Shown here in pieces: positions 52,201 through 56,960 of a DNA stretch of 64,000 nucleotides. The position numbers were made by a program, and so were the translations under genes. Source of the stretch: Sialis fuliginosa (lineage: Eukaryota; Arthropoda; Insecta; Megaloptera; Sialidae). The DNA is taken from NCBI GenBank assembly GCA_961205875.1, contig OY540810.1, positions 30,132,001 to 30,196,000 of the forward strand, read 5' to 3'. The notes below the pieces were generated by a model. It had not been told where the DNA came from and made no database searches. It worked only from the letters and a program-made list of their open reading frames with translations. Positions within the stretch are counted from its first letter, which is position 1. Every line of letters starts with the position of its first letter.

Positions 52201-53179
52201 TCTACTTTTTGATTGAACCGGGTATTTAACTAAATTTTAAAATATATTATAAATTTTGCGTATGTATATATATACAGTGTATTCCAAGTTGATTAAGTCA
52301 TAGGAATTTTAACATGGGGGCAATTGGAAGTGTTATAGTAACCTTTGGTCAAATTTAACGATATGTGATTGGTGCATTTAGAAATGCCGCCACAAAATTT
52401 AATAAAATAGTAATTAGTTAGTATTTTGTTTTCAAATTTATATCTGCCACAAAATATTTTTTTTATTTTATCTAGAATGCTTATTTTATGGTATGTGTGA
52501 CATCACTGTCTTATAAGCAAACTGAAATCAACCAATAGGGATCCAGTTTTCTAAAGTTTTTAATATGTTCTGACGTCATAACAGTTACAGTTCTGCTATA
52601 CGCGTTTATGATCACGTGATAAACAGGCTAAGAATTACAGTTTTAAATTAAGTTTATTATTAAAATGCTTACTTATTTCACGTAAAAAAAGACTTGATTG
52701 TATATTATAGTGATATATACCATACTATTTTTCAACATTTGTCATTATTATTAATAGTGTCAAATACCCTATTGTTAACAAAAGCTGAATGTAAAATGTT
52801 CCACATGTTTTTGATCAACTTTCAAAAAATAGGTTGTCGACTATTCAAATCTTAAATGTCAACTACTTCAATGTTTGTATAGAATATAATTTTCAAATGT
52901 TAAATTATTTTCATATAATCGTTTGATTAATAATAATTATTGTAATTATTCGATATTTATATCAAAAATATAAAGAATGCAAACAGCAATAAGTCTTAAT
53001 GTATATTTATGTAGAACGAGTCGGCCAAAGTACACAACAAAGTAAGATATAAATGTTAGAAAACACCTTTTAAAAGTAAAACAAAACAAAGTGTTCTGCA
53101 GTGAAAATGAGTTTTAACTTATTTACGACGTCGGCGAGATTGAAATTAATATGACTGGACATGGACGGGGACACATCAT
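16046..53179 (-). CDS. CG8916: GABA-gated ion channel subunit, GRD/CG8916 group (10-exon model)
   Basis: Pentameric Cys-loop receptor subunit of the plasma membrane, expected to bind GABA and conduct ions in neurons. Coding exons: 53127-53179, 48179-48486, 27235-27302, 26784-27004, 24086-24168, 20937-21071, 18353-18666, 17583-17786, 16837-17059 and 16046-16227. All splice at GT-AG with matching phase, giving 596 residues, usual for the family. Visible in order: a putative signal peptide; FRQxW loop; WRPDTYF; Cys-loop C224 to C238 with 13 residues between; M1 at about 307-329; M2 at 334-353; M3 at 365-392; a basic M3-M4 loop; M4 at 561-580. The [13 protein letters not shown] block after M2 is alpha-like, which argues against RDL and LCCH3, and the M2 sequence fits CG8916 better than GRD. 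Asp336 occupies the -1' position, where anion channels have Ala. The first exon is tentative; the other nine are firm. The symbol is my best ortholog guess. Confidence 0.85.
16228..16836 (-). other. Receptor intron 9
   Basis: Intron of 609 bp with donor GTATGT and acceptor CAG. Nothing but AT-rich sequence was seen in it. Confidence 0.7.
16837..17059 (-). CDS. Receptor exon 9: cytoplasmic M3-M4 loop
   Basis: Encodes 74 codons plus one base of the variable cytoplasmic loop. It contains [17 protein letters not shown] and a strongly basic RRRRQR near its end. The acceptor TATAG at 17061-17060 was chosen because it alone keeps the frame from exon 8; the nearby alternatives GCAAG and GCAG would bring in an in-frame TAG. 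Loops of this kind carry trafficking and kinase sites, but no specific site can be assigned. Confidence 0.8.
17060..17582 (-). other. Receptor intron 8
   Basis: Intron of 523 bp with donor GTAAGC and acceptor TATAG. No other feature seen. Confidence 0.7.
17583..17786 (-). CDS. Receptor exon 8: start of the M3-M4 loop
   Basis: 68 whole codons, phase 0 at both ends. Begins IGSGEIP, which with the preceding Lys gives the TKxGSGE signature that follows M3 in alpha-like insect subunits. An acidic stretch ([14 protein letters not shown]) and a Ser/Thr-rich segment follow. The 3' donor is GTAAGC. Confidence 0.85.
17787..18352 (-). other. Receptor intron 7
   Basis: Intron of 566 bp, donor GTTAGC, acceptor TAG. 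Contains T-rich runs on the plus strand near 18130 and nothing else recognisable. Confidence 0.7.
18353..18666 (-). CDS. Receptor exon 7: M1, M2 and M3
   Basis: Encodes the channel core. It starts by completing Gly290, then [18 protein letters not shown] into M1, the M1-M2 turn [13 protein letters not shown]2 [16 protein letters not shown], the RTDLPKVRY linker and M3 [20 protein letters not shown]. At M2 the -1' residue is Asp336 and the 2' residue is Gly339; RDL has Ala at both. The conserved TTVLT of M2 is intact. The donor GTTAGC is slightly weak but the frame into exon 8 is unambiguous. Confidence 0.95.
18667..20936 (-). other. Receptor intron 6, with a foldback repeat
   Basis: Intron of 2270 bp. 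It holds the foldback element at 20297-20656. The rest, including an antisense open frame of 106 codons at 18976-19296, shows no recognisable gene content. Confidence 0.6.
20297..20656. repeat. Foldback element in intron 6
   Basis: Inverted arms of about 60-90 bp: GCTTGTTTTCGATA and TCAAAAGTCCTCAAAGATAC on the left (20337-20383) face their complements at about 20604-20645, with outer TGAATAAAA and TTTTATTCAG. No target duplication was identified. Confidence 0.5.
20937..21071 (-). CDS. Receptor exon 6: end of ligand-binding domain
   Basis: 44 codons with split codons at both ends. Encodes the strands after the Cys-loop ([10 protein letters not shown], then [15 protein letters not shown]) up to the pre-M1 region NVTFKRRE. 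The RRE(G)DF junction with exon 7 is typical of the family. NVT is a potential N-glycosylation site. The donor is GTATTA. Confidence 0.9.
21432..21610. repeat. Small foldback element in intron 5
   Basis: Perfect inverted core ACTTGTTTGTCTAAACGTC at 21443-21461 and its complement at 21580-21598, with weaker AT-rich pairing outside. The inner segment is about 118 bp. It ends 10 bp before the next hAT MITE. Confidence 0.55.
21621..21910. mobile_element. hAT-type MITE, TAGAGATTGG family, copy 2
   Basis: Starts TAAAGATTGGAAAAATAG and ends ACAATCTCTA. It is flanked by a perfect 8-bp duplication GTTATTAT (21613-21620 and 21911-21918), which identifies hAT. It is an internally shortened relative of the element at 2110-2803. 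No coding content. Confidence 0.8.
22461..22882. repeat. Inverted-repeat element, TTTCTTATACGTAATACTGA family, copy 1
   Basis: The left end holds CCATGGGACTTTCTTATACG and the right end ACTGTTCACTGTCAGCATTA followed by CGTATAAGAAA. The same termini close the longer copy at 45098-46167. No open frame of note. Confidence 0.55.
23369..23420 (-). ncRNA. Hammerhead ribozyme-like motif
   Basis: Read on the minus strand: stem I strand TTTAGGACT (23420-23412), CTGATGA core (23411-23405), one extra T, stem II GATAGC/GCTATC with loop ATT (23403-23389), GAAA (23388-23385), a very short stem III formed by palindromic ACACGTGT, cleavage-site dinucleotide TA (23378-23377), and stem I return strand AGTCTAAA (23376-23369). 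Stem I pairs except for a bulged G. A tiny stem III is typical of retroelement hammerheads that work as dimers. The extra T before stem II is non-canonical, so activity is uncertain. Confidence 0.5.
23591..23767 (+). pseudogene. C-terminal fragment of a Penelope-like ORF
   Basis: An open frame of about 58 codons ends at TAA 23765-23767. It includes [16 protein letters not shown] and WSNLFTLLK. It has no start codon and no catalytic domain. The spacing of Asp-Tyr-Glu-Ser followed by an Asn-rich stretch and a hydrophobic end resembles what I recall of the extreme C-termini of Penelope-like polyproteins. The last 19 codons and stop recur inverted in the left arm (stop at 23536-23534, minus strand). 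Confidence 0.4.
23872..23923 (+). ncRNA. Decayed second hammerhead-like motif
   Basis: Counterpart of the minus-strand motif in the right arm. The stem I strands (TTTAGGACT and AGTCTAAA) and the GAAA are kept, but the core reads CCGATGA instead of CTGATGA and the base of stem II is mismatched (GATAGC against GCTATA). It is probably inactive. Confidence 0.4.
24086..24168 (-). CDS. Receptor exon 5: Cys-loop
   Basis: 27 codons with split Arg and Tyr codons at the ends. Encodes LTIKAKC, then 13 residues ([13 protein letters not shown]), then the second Cys: the hallmark disulphide loop of the superfamily, with the conserved FPMD core. Donor GTAAGT is consensus. The exon is only 83 bp and easily missed by ORF scanning. 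Confidence 0.95.
24169..26783 (-). other. Receptor intron 4
   Basis: Intron of 2615 bp, donor GTAAGA, acceptor TAG. Contains the repeat at 25203-25590, a partial copy of the element at 51124-51684. The rest is unassigned. Confidence 0.6.
25203..25590 (-). repeat. Partial copy of the CTGGCACCAGT element
   Basis: Reads CTACTGGCACCAGTCTTG at one end and matches, in inverted orientation, the element at 51124-51684 through CCAATGGGTGTCAAAATGG and TTTTGTAATCATTAGCA. The far end is missing, so this is a truncated copy. Confidence 0.55.
26784..27004 (-). CDS. Receptor exon 4: ligand-binding loops D and A
   Basis: 73 codons plus AG. Acceptor TTTAAG, donor GTAAGA. Encodes [14 protein letters not shown], the FRQxW strand that supplies the complementary face of the GABA site in this family. 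[17 protein letters not shown] and [20 protein letters not shown] follow, the canonical loop A region. Frame and content leave no doubt about membership of the superfamily. Confidence 0.95.
27005..27234 (-). other. Receptor intron 3
   Basis: Intron of 230 bp with donor GTAATA and acceptor AAG. Empty otherwise. Confidence 0.8.
27235..27302 (-). CDS. Receptor exon 3: first beta strands
   Basis: 68 bp: two bases completing Gly, then 22 codons encoding [22 protein letters not shown]. This is the strand that opens the ligand-binding fold in all insect GABA-receptor subunits. The acceptor has a clean pyrimidine tract (TCTTCCAG). Short exons at this place are usual for the family. Confidence 0.9.
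27303..29960 (-). other. Intron 2, proximal part
   Basis: Part of the 20.9-kb intron. No gene seen. Between 28749 and 29240 the words AGCAGTA, GGCAGTAA, GACAGTAAG and their complements recur in both orientations, separated by AT-rich sequence. No element boundary could be set. Confidence 0.45.
29961..30368. repeat. Foldback (MITE-like) element in intron 2
   Basis: Almost palindromic over 408 bp. Ends ACTACCAAATACC (29967) and GGTATTTGGTAGT (ending 30362) continue into paired blocks CAGTCGTTCGGAAAAT/ATTTTCCAAACGACTG, GGATATTGTTTAAACCGC and its complement. No coding content. Target duplication unclear. Confidence 0.6.
30660..31330 (+). repeat. Dispersed repeat with CTGTCTGTC and CATAACTCATGAACCACT
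   Basis: Shares GATTTCAAA, a CTGTCTGTCT run and CACGCATAACTCATGAACCA with the copy broken at 63506. Its right half (ATAGTTAACCAATTC, GTTCAATAATTAATTAC) pairs with the inverted copy at 33685-34190 and with a short stretch at about 45470-45560. It may be the 3' end of a decayed retrotransposon. No coding content is left. Confidence 0.5.
33685..34190 (-). repeat. Inverted copy of the dispersed repeat
   Basis: Complement of the repeat at 30660-31330: GGTTAACCATTTAATTTTTAA, GTTAATTATTGAACAATT and GATTTTAAAATGGAACCGTC match it in reverse order. A G-rich patch (GGGGGTGGGGGTTGGGGGG) sits near 33763-33782. Confidence 0.5.
37124..37136 (+). repeat. LINE target-site duplication, left
   Basis: AACCCCAATTATA here is repeated exactly at 42938-42950, after the A-rich tail. 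The two leading A bases of the right copy could belong to the tail, so the certain length is 11 bp. It fixes the 5' end of the LINE at 37137. Confidence 0.85.
37137..37287 (+). promoter_or_regulatory. LINE 5' leader with putative internal promoter
   Basis: Begins CATTCGATAAACAGC directly after the target duplication. Insect LINEs of the Jockey and I groups start with short CATTC- or CAGT-like initiator sequences and use a TATA-less internal promoter, so this leader is the expected site. No downstream promoter element was identified with certainty. Confidence 0.5.
37288..38985 (+). CDS. LINE ORF1, gag-like nucleic-acid-binding protein
   Basis: 565 residues. Three zinc knuckles lie at about 319-372: [14 protein letters not shown] (CX2CX4HX4C), [13 protein letters not shown] (CX2CX3HX4C) and a third, CVHC with His and Cys spaced 3 and 6. 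Upstream (about 155-310) is a conserved region typical of insect LINE ORF1 proteins that bind the RNA. The first 150 residues are Ser/Asn-rich and low in complexity. The protein is expected to coat the element's RNA and carry it to the nucleus. The frame ends with an acidic EEEEY and TAG at 38983, overlapping the start of ORF2. The start ATG at 37288 is the first in frame. Confidence 0.9.
   Translation: MSDFTPGGSGMLPAVVPMNTGEIISTALNVLNDDDSIFSQDSESSICETDCSIKDNGKRSKHKKTMHLYKKNNETQTPTNKVSDNFNNFNISQNVSITTGKQPQLVPNTTSPRVMPLTADNNNKSVSSLNSDNDSNNISVNRDGLAPKEILFKNSDSGPFIVHAESVEKNIGRLHPMALGKLLRNEFPEIKSEIITTSSAGINRVKIELKSGRAANILAKSKHNNINFYIPKYLTIKQGIIKHVDTILSDEEILKEINSDIEVVGIRRIKRKIIVDGTAKFIPRQVVVVTFSGQILPKYVSIYNVMCPVEPYVMPVIMCYRCLRYGHSSKLCKGKTRCAKCSEEHMIHNCDSDSDPKCVHCKGAHVSTDKSCPEYVKQKRIKTNMAHFNITIEQALQLENSGSYANITATVPQFNSPEHNASFPSLSKNQPSEKDNLSKSVLVNPHTLTQNRPNLYTKKQITRNSIQTKKTSRNTTEPNKVIQSEWFYNPSRSSTSPLPITQNNPTYTKQANNSTVELIINSLCEFINNLLKNQSSNLDPFSISIKENLTKILSTATNNYEEEEY
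38966..42661 (+). CDS. LINE ORF2, endonuclease / reverse transcriptase / RNase H
   Basis: 1231 residues. The N-terminal APE-like endonuclease (about 1-225) shows QWNSRS, ETW, GDFNAHH and SDH at 209-211, all catalytic positions present. The reverse transcriptase (about 430-720) shows SYRPITLLS, a GFRKGKST block, LPQGSILSP and the catalytic YADD at 652-655. RNase H follows with FTDGSK (D949), E984, D1008 and D1064 and a HAD motif between the last two. The end has CAC then His and Cys (C1164, C1166, C1180), the CCHC of this group. It nicks target DNA and copies its RNA in place. No stop or frameshift interrupts it. The ATG at 38966 lies 17 bp upstream of the ORF1 stop, in the +1 frame. Confidence 0.95.
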   Translation: MKKKNIRFLQWNSRSIVPNKANLEQFLKHHKIDVAIISETWLVPNRDFNISNYNIVRNDRMDGYGGVAILLERKLKYQVITNFYPSIEYCAVKLEALSYEIIVASIYRRPNCPIITREWNTYLQNIDIPIILAGDFNAHHASWGCESVDTYGRAIIDIVDHNNLVILNDDSPTLITAPNQKKSAIDLTIMSPELAASTSWSVSDEPLGSDHLPIIFTIGSQLEETVFIEPTQKWKIDKADWDKYRYTIDRLIENVELNVNTTMKYEQLSNVINTAAEVSIPKKVPKYIKHFPAHWWDEECNEINQKKKHAFKKYNKQRNEENFIALKKVMAESKKLFNNKKREKWKEFCNKISKDTPIKEVWMEINRFRHKYKTTKEKTKETNWIDDLLNRLAPPSVMNKPSVHQNNSENHFLLKKFDIREFMIALKTSSNTAPGYDQIHYKMISELPENAKTILLAILNEAWFENKFIEDLKTAVVVPILKPDKNPNISTSYRPITLLSCVTKTLERMVKFRFEWWVENQELLNDSIYGFRKGKSTTDALVELTTDIHKTNTDNGYLAAAFVDITSAYDSVIPDILGQKLQQMGTPPNFISSILNHLQNRTTYIKIRNKYFGPQITSQGLPQGSILSPILFNIYSSDIKHIFYPNIKIIQYADDICIYNASNKLIKAQENLATAIEQFDEWLHNNALSMSAEKSSVMIFTRHRLPTIEELKTKKYNLPIKNVVKYLGMYIDNKLTWQNHIKFVKTKGEKAMNVIKAICHKEWGSDQKTAILLYRNLVRSHMDYGLCIYGSATDKRLEELKKIQYKSIRVAIGAMNSTPINALLVEANEPPLQIRIAELASKYITKCFMINNSILTTKLSEISNKHATGHKYWQKKKLPPLVEVYREVANICKDMYKFNQYPTFDLPYETYLNDIKILTNIKYDDKLKNNSIVEKMIISSEDHISIFTDGSKNKDHTQYAIFEPNKNYKKIVKLNKDLSIFSTEAAAIVEALEYAVDKEAKNITIFTDAKSVLIKLENRHKNTIKSYILHNILNKTTELLKSGKNVKFVWIKAHADIIYGDIVDELANEQSDDILQKDIPITESDIRHIIKENFIRKWNLQWTTIDTHKGWHYRNIHPIIPRKPWYYKYNCGRSLVRTIARLKFNHGAFPAHLHRINCIESPQCACGKYIGDTNHIIFSCENNKKETKQLEKKLAEFNIRKPYNISTILATNNKEIFEEIYKFLKDINMEI
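42662..42937 (+). other. LINE 3' region and A-rich tail
   Basis: About 110 bp of mixed sequence after the ORF2 stop, then TAAATAAAAAATAAA-type runs, a short unique piece (ATGAATCTGGCGAAATGC) and a final run of A. The double A-rich structure could mean that the element ends at the second run, or that a short extra segment was carried along. Confidence 0.7.
42938..42950 (+). repeat. LINE target-site duplication, right
   Basis: AACCCCAATTATA, identical to 37124-37136. It marks the 3' insertion boundary after the poly-A. Confidence 0.85.
42951..43519. other. Intron 2, distal part, unassigned
   Basis: AT-rich sequence between the LINE and the next hAT MITE. A 66-codon open frame begins at 43085 and is not recognisable. 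No repeat boundary seen. Confidence 0.4.
43520..43811. mobile_element. hAT-type MITE, CATGGGCGCCGG termini
   Basis: Ends CATGGGCGCCGGGAGGGGGG and CCGGCGCCCATG, with subterminal TTGCACCCCCCT repeats on both sides. A perfect 8-bp duplication TGTACTTC flanks it (43512-43519 and 43812-43819), which identifies hAT. 292 bp, no frame. The exact first base could shift by one because the flank and the terminus share a C. Confidence 0.85.
43895..44409. repeat. Foldback element, ACAAGGTAGTCTCAATAGCT termini
   Basis: Ends ACAAGGTAGTCTCAATAGCT (43904) and its exact complement (ending about 44400), inside TATATAAA/TTTATATA palindromic borders. Internal blocks GACGTCA, TATATTCAAATGTTATAAAT and AGCTGTCA also pair. 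515 bp and non-coding. No direct target duplication is visible outside the palindrome. Confidence 0.6.
44438..44651. mobile_element. piggyBac-like MITE
   Basis: TTAA lies on both sides (44434-44437 and 44652-44655). The ends contain inverted GGTCGATCTGACCC and GGGTCAATCTGACCC blocks, with GGAAACGT facing ACGTTCCC. A TTAA target with GGGTCA-type inverted repeats suits piggyBac. At 214 bp it is non-autonomous. TTAA is common in AT-rich DNA, so this is moderate support. Confidence 0.45.
45098..46167. repeat. Inverted-repeat element, TTTCTTATACGTAATACTGA family, copy 2
   Basis: Ends ATATCTGCCATGGGACTTTC and the complement GAAAGTCCCGTGG...GGCAGATAT. The subterminal TACGTAATACTGACAGTGAA pairs with its complement. 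Longer relative of the copy at 22461-22882. A TCTGTGTGTCCGTCTGTCTG run lies inside near 45727. No transposase frame. Confidence 0.6.
46168..48178. other. Intron 2, distal end, unassigned
   Basis: AT-rich, with a GC-richer patch at about 46320-46640. A 171-codon open frame (46325-46840) covers that patch but has no family resemblance and runs on into A/T-rich sequence, so I do not call it a gene. Confidence 0.4.
48179..48486 (-). CDS. Receptor exon 2: N-terminal extracellular region
   Basis: 308 bp, acceptor TTACAG, donor GTATTT. One base completes a codon from exon 1, then 102 codons. It starts with a hydrophobic YFILYI that may end the signal peptide, followed by a poorly conserved stretch with N-glycosylation sites (KNIS, NGT) and then [20 protein letters not shown], the alpha-helix that opens the mature fold in insect GABA-receptor subunits. 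The 20.9-kb intron 2 follows it, between exons 2 and 3. Confidence 0.85.
48773..50673. mobile_element. 1.9-kb inverted-repeat element, GTACACGGAGAGAAAA termini
   Basis: Ends GTACACGGAGAGAAAAATCT and the complement of GTACACAGAGAGAAAAGTCA face each other. Inside both, TCTTAGAAAAATTACTGTGC pairs with its complement, the left copy lacking about 22 bp. There is no long open frame, so it is non-autonomous or decayed. The MITE at 49241-49566 is nested in it. Confidence 0.6.
49241..49566. repeat. MITE, CCGGTATTATAAAGGACCTA family, copy 2
   Basis: Inverted ends CCGGTATTATAAAGGACCTA and TAGGTCCTTTATGATACCGG, about 36 bp each. The interior matches the copy at 7098-7378. It is nested in the 48773-50673 element. 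No coding content. Confidence 0.7.
51124..51684. repeat. CTGACACCAGT inverted-repeat element
   Basis: Ends TATAAGGTACTGACACCAGT and ACTGGTGCCAGTACCTTACA are inverted copies. A truncated relative in the opposite orientation lies at 25203-25590. 561 bp and non-coding. Confidence 0.6.
53127..53179 (-). CDS. Tentative receptor exon 1: start codon and signal peptide
   Basis: 53 coding bases: two consecutive ATG codons, [18 protein letters not shown] (last Ser split), then donor GTAAAT. The two leftover bases (TC) fit the one base that opens exon 2, giving a continuous hydrophobic leader across the junction (VILISIS then YFILYI). The surrounding 53140-53240 is richer in GC than its neighbourhood. 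On the same strand a 23-codon upstream frame begins ATGAGACACGAG and ends TAA one base before this ATG. The phase match would arise by chance one time in three, so this is a proposal, not a proof. Confidence 0.5.
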
Positions 53180-56100
53180 CTTAATTCCGTTGTCTTCTTC
53201 TTCTCTTCTCCTTCGACCAGTTACGTAAAGCTAGAACACTCTCGTGTCTCATAATGCGTATCTGGAGTATTTCTTCATTTGTGTCTACTAACATTGACAA
53301 TATCAACATTTTATTGTACAGATTCTTTATATCAAAGCCTAGGTAATGTAGGCTATTGCTCAGTTCCTGAGTAGGATCCTCGAACAGTATTGCAACAATA
53401 GTTTATAGAACGTTGTTATTACTTTATAATTAAAATTTACATACTACCAGTGAAAGAAACGTTTAGTTGGACAATTTTATGTTTGTTTTTTTTAACGAAA
53501 AATTTGATACCACATTTTTCTGATAGGTTATTTCTCATAATACTTACAATCATTAAGACATTGCTTAGACTCAAAAGTTCAAATTTATTAATGGCCTATT
53601 TGTTCTGCCTAAATAAATGTAAATCAAAAAAATATCCAAACATCAAAACTTTATTTCTTATACCAATATTAATATTAATATTAATAAGTTAGGTATAGGT
53701 ACATGTTTTGTGTCACTTCTATGAAAAAACCTTTGTTTTTGCCTCCAGAGCTAGAATCTAGAACTTATAATGAGATCCCAAAGGATATTAACAGGAAAAG
53801 AATAATTGAATTTTGTACCATTTGAATTTTAAATTCGCTAACGTTGACAGAATATTTATTTAATGATACTCCTTATGTCAGAGCTTTGTAAAAATAACCA
53901 ATATTTTTTATCAATATATTTGATTATATTAACGTCTGATTTGTTATATAATTTTTTTTAGTTTTTAGTTTTTCGATATTATACTTAAATAATATTGGCA
54001 CAATATCAATAACACGTATAACAAATGTAAACAGATTTCCTTAACTGGAAAGTGATCTGCTTAATCAATATATCTTTTGATCAAAACATATTATCGTAAT
54101 ATTAAAGAACGATCATTAAAAAATATACTATACAATATAAAATAAAAAGTAACAAAAACTAAGAGTTTAAAAGGTAACTGATATTGTAAGTACCTACCTA
54201 AGTTTTATATTTTCATTAATTTTATAATCATATCAATTTTTAAGGTTCCGTAGAAAACTAGAAGCACATTGTTTCGCTATCCATCTGTCTGTCTATATAA
54301 ATTATTTACCTATTAAGTTGAAATTTGGTATACCTACAGACGTAGTCTGATGAACCAAAAACAGAAATGATGAGATTTTTGAAAAAAAAAATGTTTTTGA
54401 CCCCCTTCCCATAGACTGAAGAGTAAACAAAATTTTTTTTTACTTAACCCATTGAGAGAAATATCTTTAGATAATTCTCCTAAAATGCAACAAAAAATGT
54501 TTGTGCCTTTTGATTTGAACCCTTTAGTCACGATATATTTGATTTTAAAGTTATTCTCATAGTCTCCCTCCCCTCTAATTTCTAAACTATCGATGCGAAA
54601 AAATCTAAAAAAAATCCAGAATATAGCTTTTTATCAGTACTTTCAATGAAAATTATAACGAACACCGTAATAAAAAAAGTTTGAAAAATTTAAATAATAA
54701 CATTTTTTTTATAAATCGTCACACGAACACGTACACTTTTATGGAGATGGCATATGTAAAGGCTCTTGATACATATTATCAAATAAAGAAAGTTAGTGAG
54801 AATGGCTACGGAACCCTTTCATGTGCGTGCCCAAAACGCACTTGCCCGTTTTTTTTTTTTTTTTTTTTTTTTTTATTACTAGAGTCTGTGTCGAAATATT
54901 TGATACTAGTAATACCCATTAATAAAATCCCAGATTCTTGATATTATCCTAAAGAAGAACGTATTCATTATATTGAAGTATAAATATAAAAATACAGAAG
55001 TATGTAGGTATAATTCTTACTAACTAAAAGTTATTTTCTATTTATATTGCAAATAACTTAATTTAAAAAAAGAAATGATTTAAACATTAACCTGATTTTT
55101 TGCTTTGAATAATCAATACTAATATATTTCTCAATAGGCTCTATCTGTAATCTGTACAAGGAATGTATTTTAGATTTTTTAAAGTCTCTATATACATACA
55201 TCAATAAACCATCAATTTATATTTAATAATAAGTTCAGATTTATATTATAAAAAAATTATAATGGATATTTTCTAATAAAATACATACATACTCGTATAT
55301 AAAAATGAAAACCATTCATTTCGAAATAATCGAGGGCATTCAACCTATTTTAATAAAATAAAAATAGATAGGACATTTCGAAAGTTATATCTTTTAATTC
55401 AGTAATTATTCAACTTCTACAGCATAATAGTATCATATATTATGTGTAAATTGTAGGAATTAGTTGATGCTATGGTTTTTTATCAGGTAGAAAAAAATGT
55501 ATTCAGTTCCGGTCCGTAACAGGTAATATATTTACGTAAACTACTTCCGTTTATATATTAAGGTGTAACGCCTTTGTGCCAGGAAACCAACTTCGTCAAA
55601 AATGAATTTGTTTAAGAGCTTTTCTCACGCAATACAGCGTTACAAGTAAAATGTCAACTATATAGTGACTTTAAATAATTAGTTCATGTTCTACATAAAT
55701 TCAGAACTTCAGTTTCATTTTCTATTTTTGATTTAGATATACTGTTATGTAATAAATTGTGTTTCACTATCAAATCACACCAAAATTAATAGACTTGAAG
55801 TTCTTAAAACAAACATTTTACAAAAAAATCATTCAAATCGGTGCGTTTTTAGCCGTCATACGGAAAACAATTTTTTACGTTTTGAAAATAGTACAATCTC
55901 GGACACAATTTTTGGACGGTATTAAATATTTTCGTTTTCTTTGGAGCATGGAAGTAAAATGTACTGGTGTTGTTTCTATTCTATTAAAAACACCGTTTTA
56001 TTTTAAATATAAATCAAAATCAATTTTTCATAGCATGTTGCAGTGAACATCTTCACAATACTATTAAAACTTAAATAACATAATAGAAATATTTGATATG

Positions 56101-56723
56101 ATTTATATTCAACATACCTACTACGTACAACTATAACAGTTTTAAATTTTAACATTTTACGTCAATTTTCACAAATCTAAAGCGCAACTACTTGTACTAG
56201 TTATATCAATTTGAATAACTGTGTTTATATAGAATATAAATAGTTAACACGTTCTAGAGCCATTTGAATATGAATGCTACAACATATAGAAAGCATTCAT
56301 TTATACAACTGCAATCTGTCATTCCGTCTATTCACATTGCCACATTTAAATTCTGATATGTGTATTTATAACTGTTATTTCAATAAAAGTATTCAATTTC
56401 TTATTTTTTTATTTATTTGCAGTTTTAAATTATATAAAATATTGTACTTATATACTAAGTACTAAGACACTAGTTTTAAGATTGTTTGTTCAATATTCAT
56501 ATTCTAAATCTACATAGGATATACATACATATATGAGGCAATTTAAAACCAAAACAATGAGCCCCCTCAATAAATGTATGCCTTCTGCCTGTGTAGTTGA
56601 CTATATAATAAAAGTATATGTAAAGCATACGTCACCGTCAACCAGAACCTACAATACAGTTGATTCAGTATTATCGTGCCAAACTATTGAGAAAAATATT
56701 TTAAACAAAAAACTTTATATTAA
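53180..56723. other. Upstream DNA, possible 5' UTR then unassigned
   Basis: 53180-53270 may be 5' untranslated sequence of the receptor (minus strand). No TATA box or initiator could be assigned. Beyond it no gene is recognised. A run of 26 T lies at 54849-54874. Open frames up to 95 codons (for example 55759-56046) have no family resemblance. Confidence 0.4.
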
Positions 56724-56960
56724 CATGTGGCCGAATTTTTTTCATAAAGAAGCTACAAAGCTCTCCGAAGATTTTAGAAAATTAGTTTTTAATTAATATC
56801 TTAAGAACCTATTGTGATGCAGTTATAAAATTTGATGACCGGTTTAGTATTAATAAATGTTATCTATTTCCAGTATCAACTAATAATAGTTTAGACCAGG
56901 GCTGTATGGGGCCAGCGGGCCCGTCGATTTTTATCTATAGTATTTCTTTTATCTTTATTT
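56724..56960 (+). repeat. Third copy of the dispersed core
   Basis: Matches the interiors at 3588-3835 and 8133-8360: AAGCTACAAAGCTCTCC, a TTAGTTTTTAATTAATATC stretch, AACCTATTGTGATGCAGTT and AGACCAGGGCTGTATGGGGC. Clear inverted termini were not found around this copy. Confidence 0.55.

Larger units (their letters stand above)
48487..53126 (-). other. Receptor intron 1 (if exon 1 is right)
   Basis: About 4.6 kb. Contains the inverted-repeat element 48773-50673 with a nested MITE, and the element 51124-51684. The remainder is AT-rich and unassigned. Confidence 0.45.

Noticed and set aside
54681..54941. 86-codon plus-strand frame with a run of Phe
   Set aside because: The Phe run is the 26-base T homopolymer at 54849-54874; the frame is an artefact of it.
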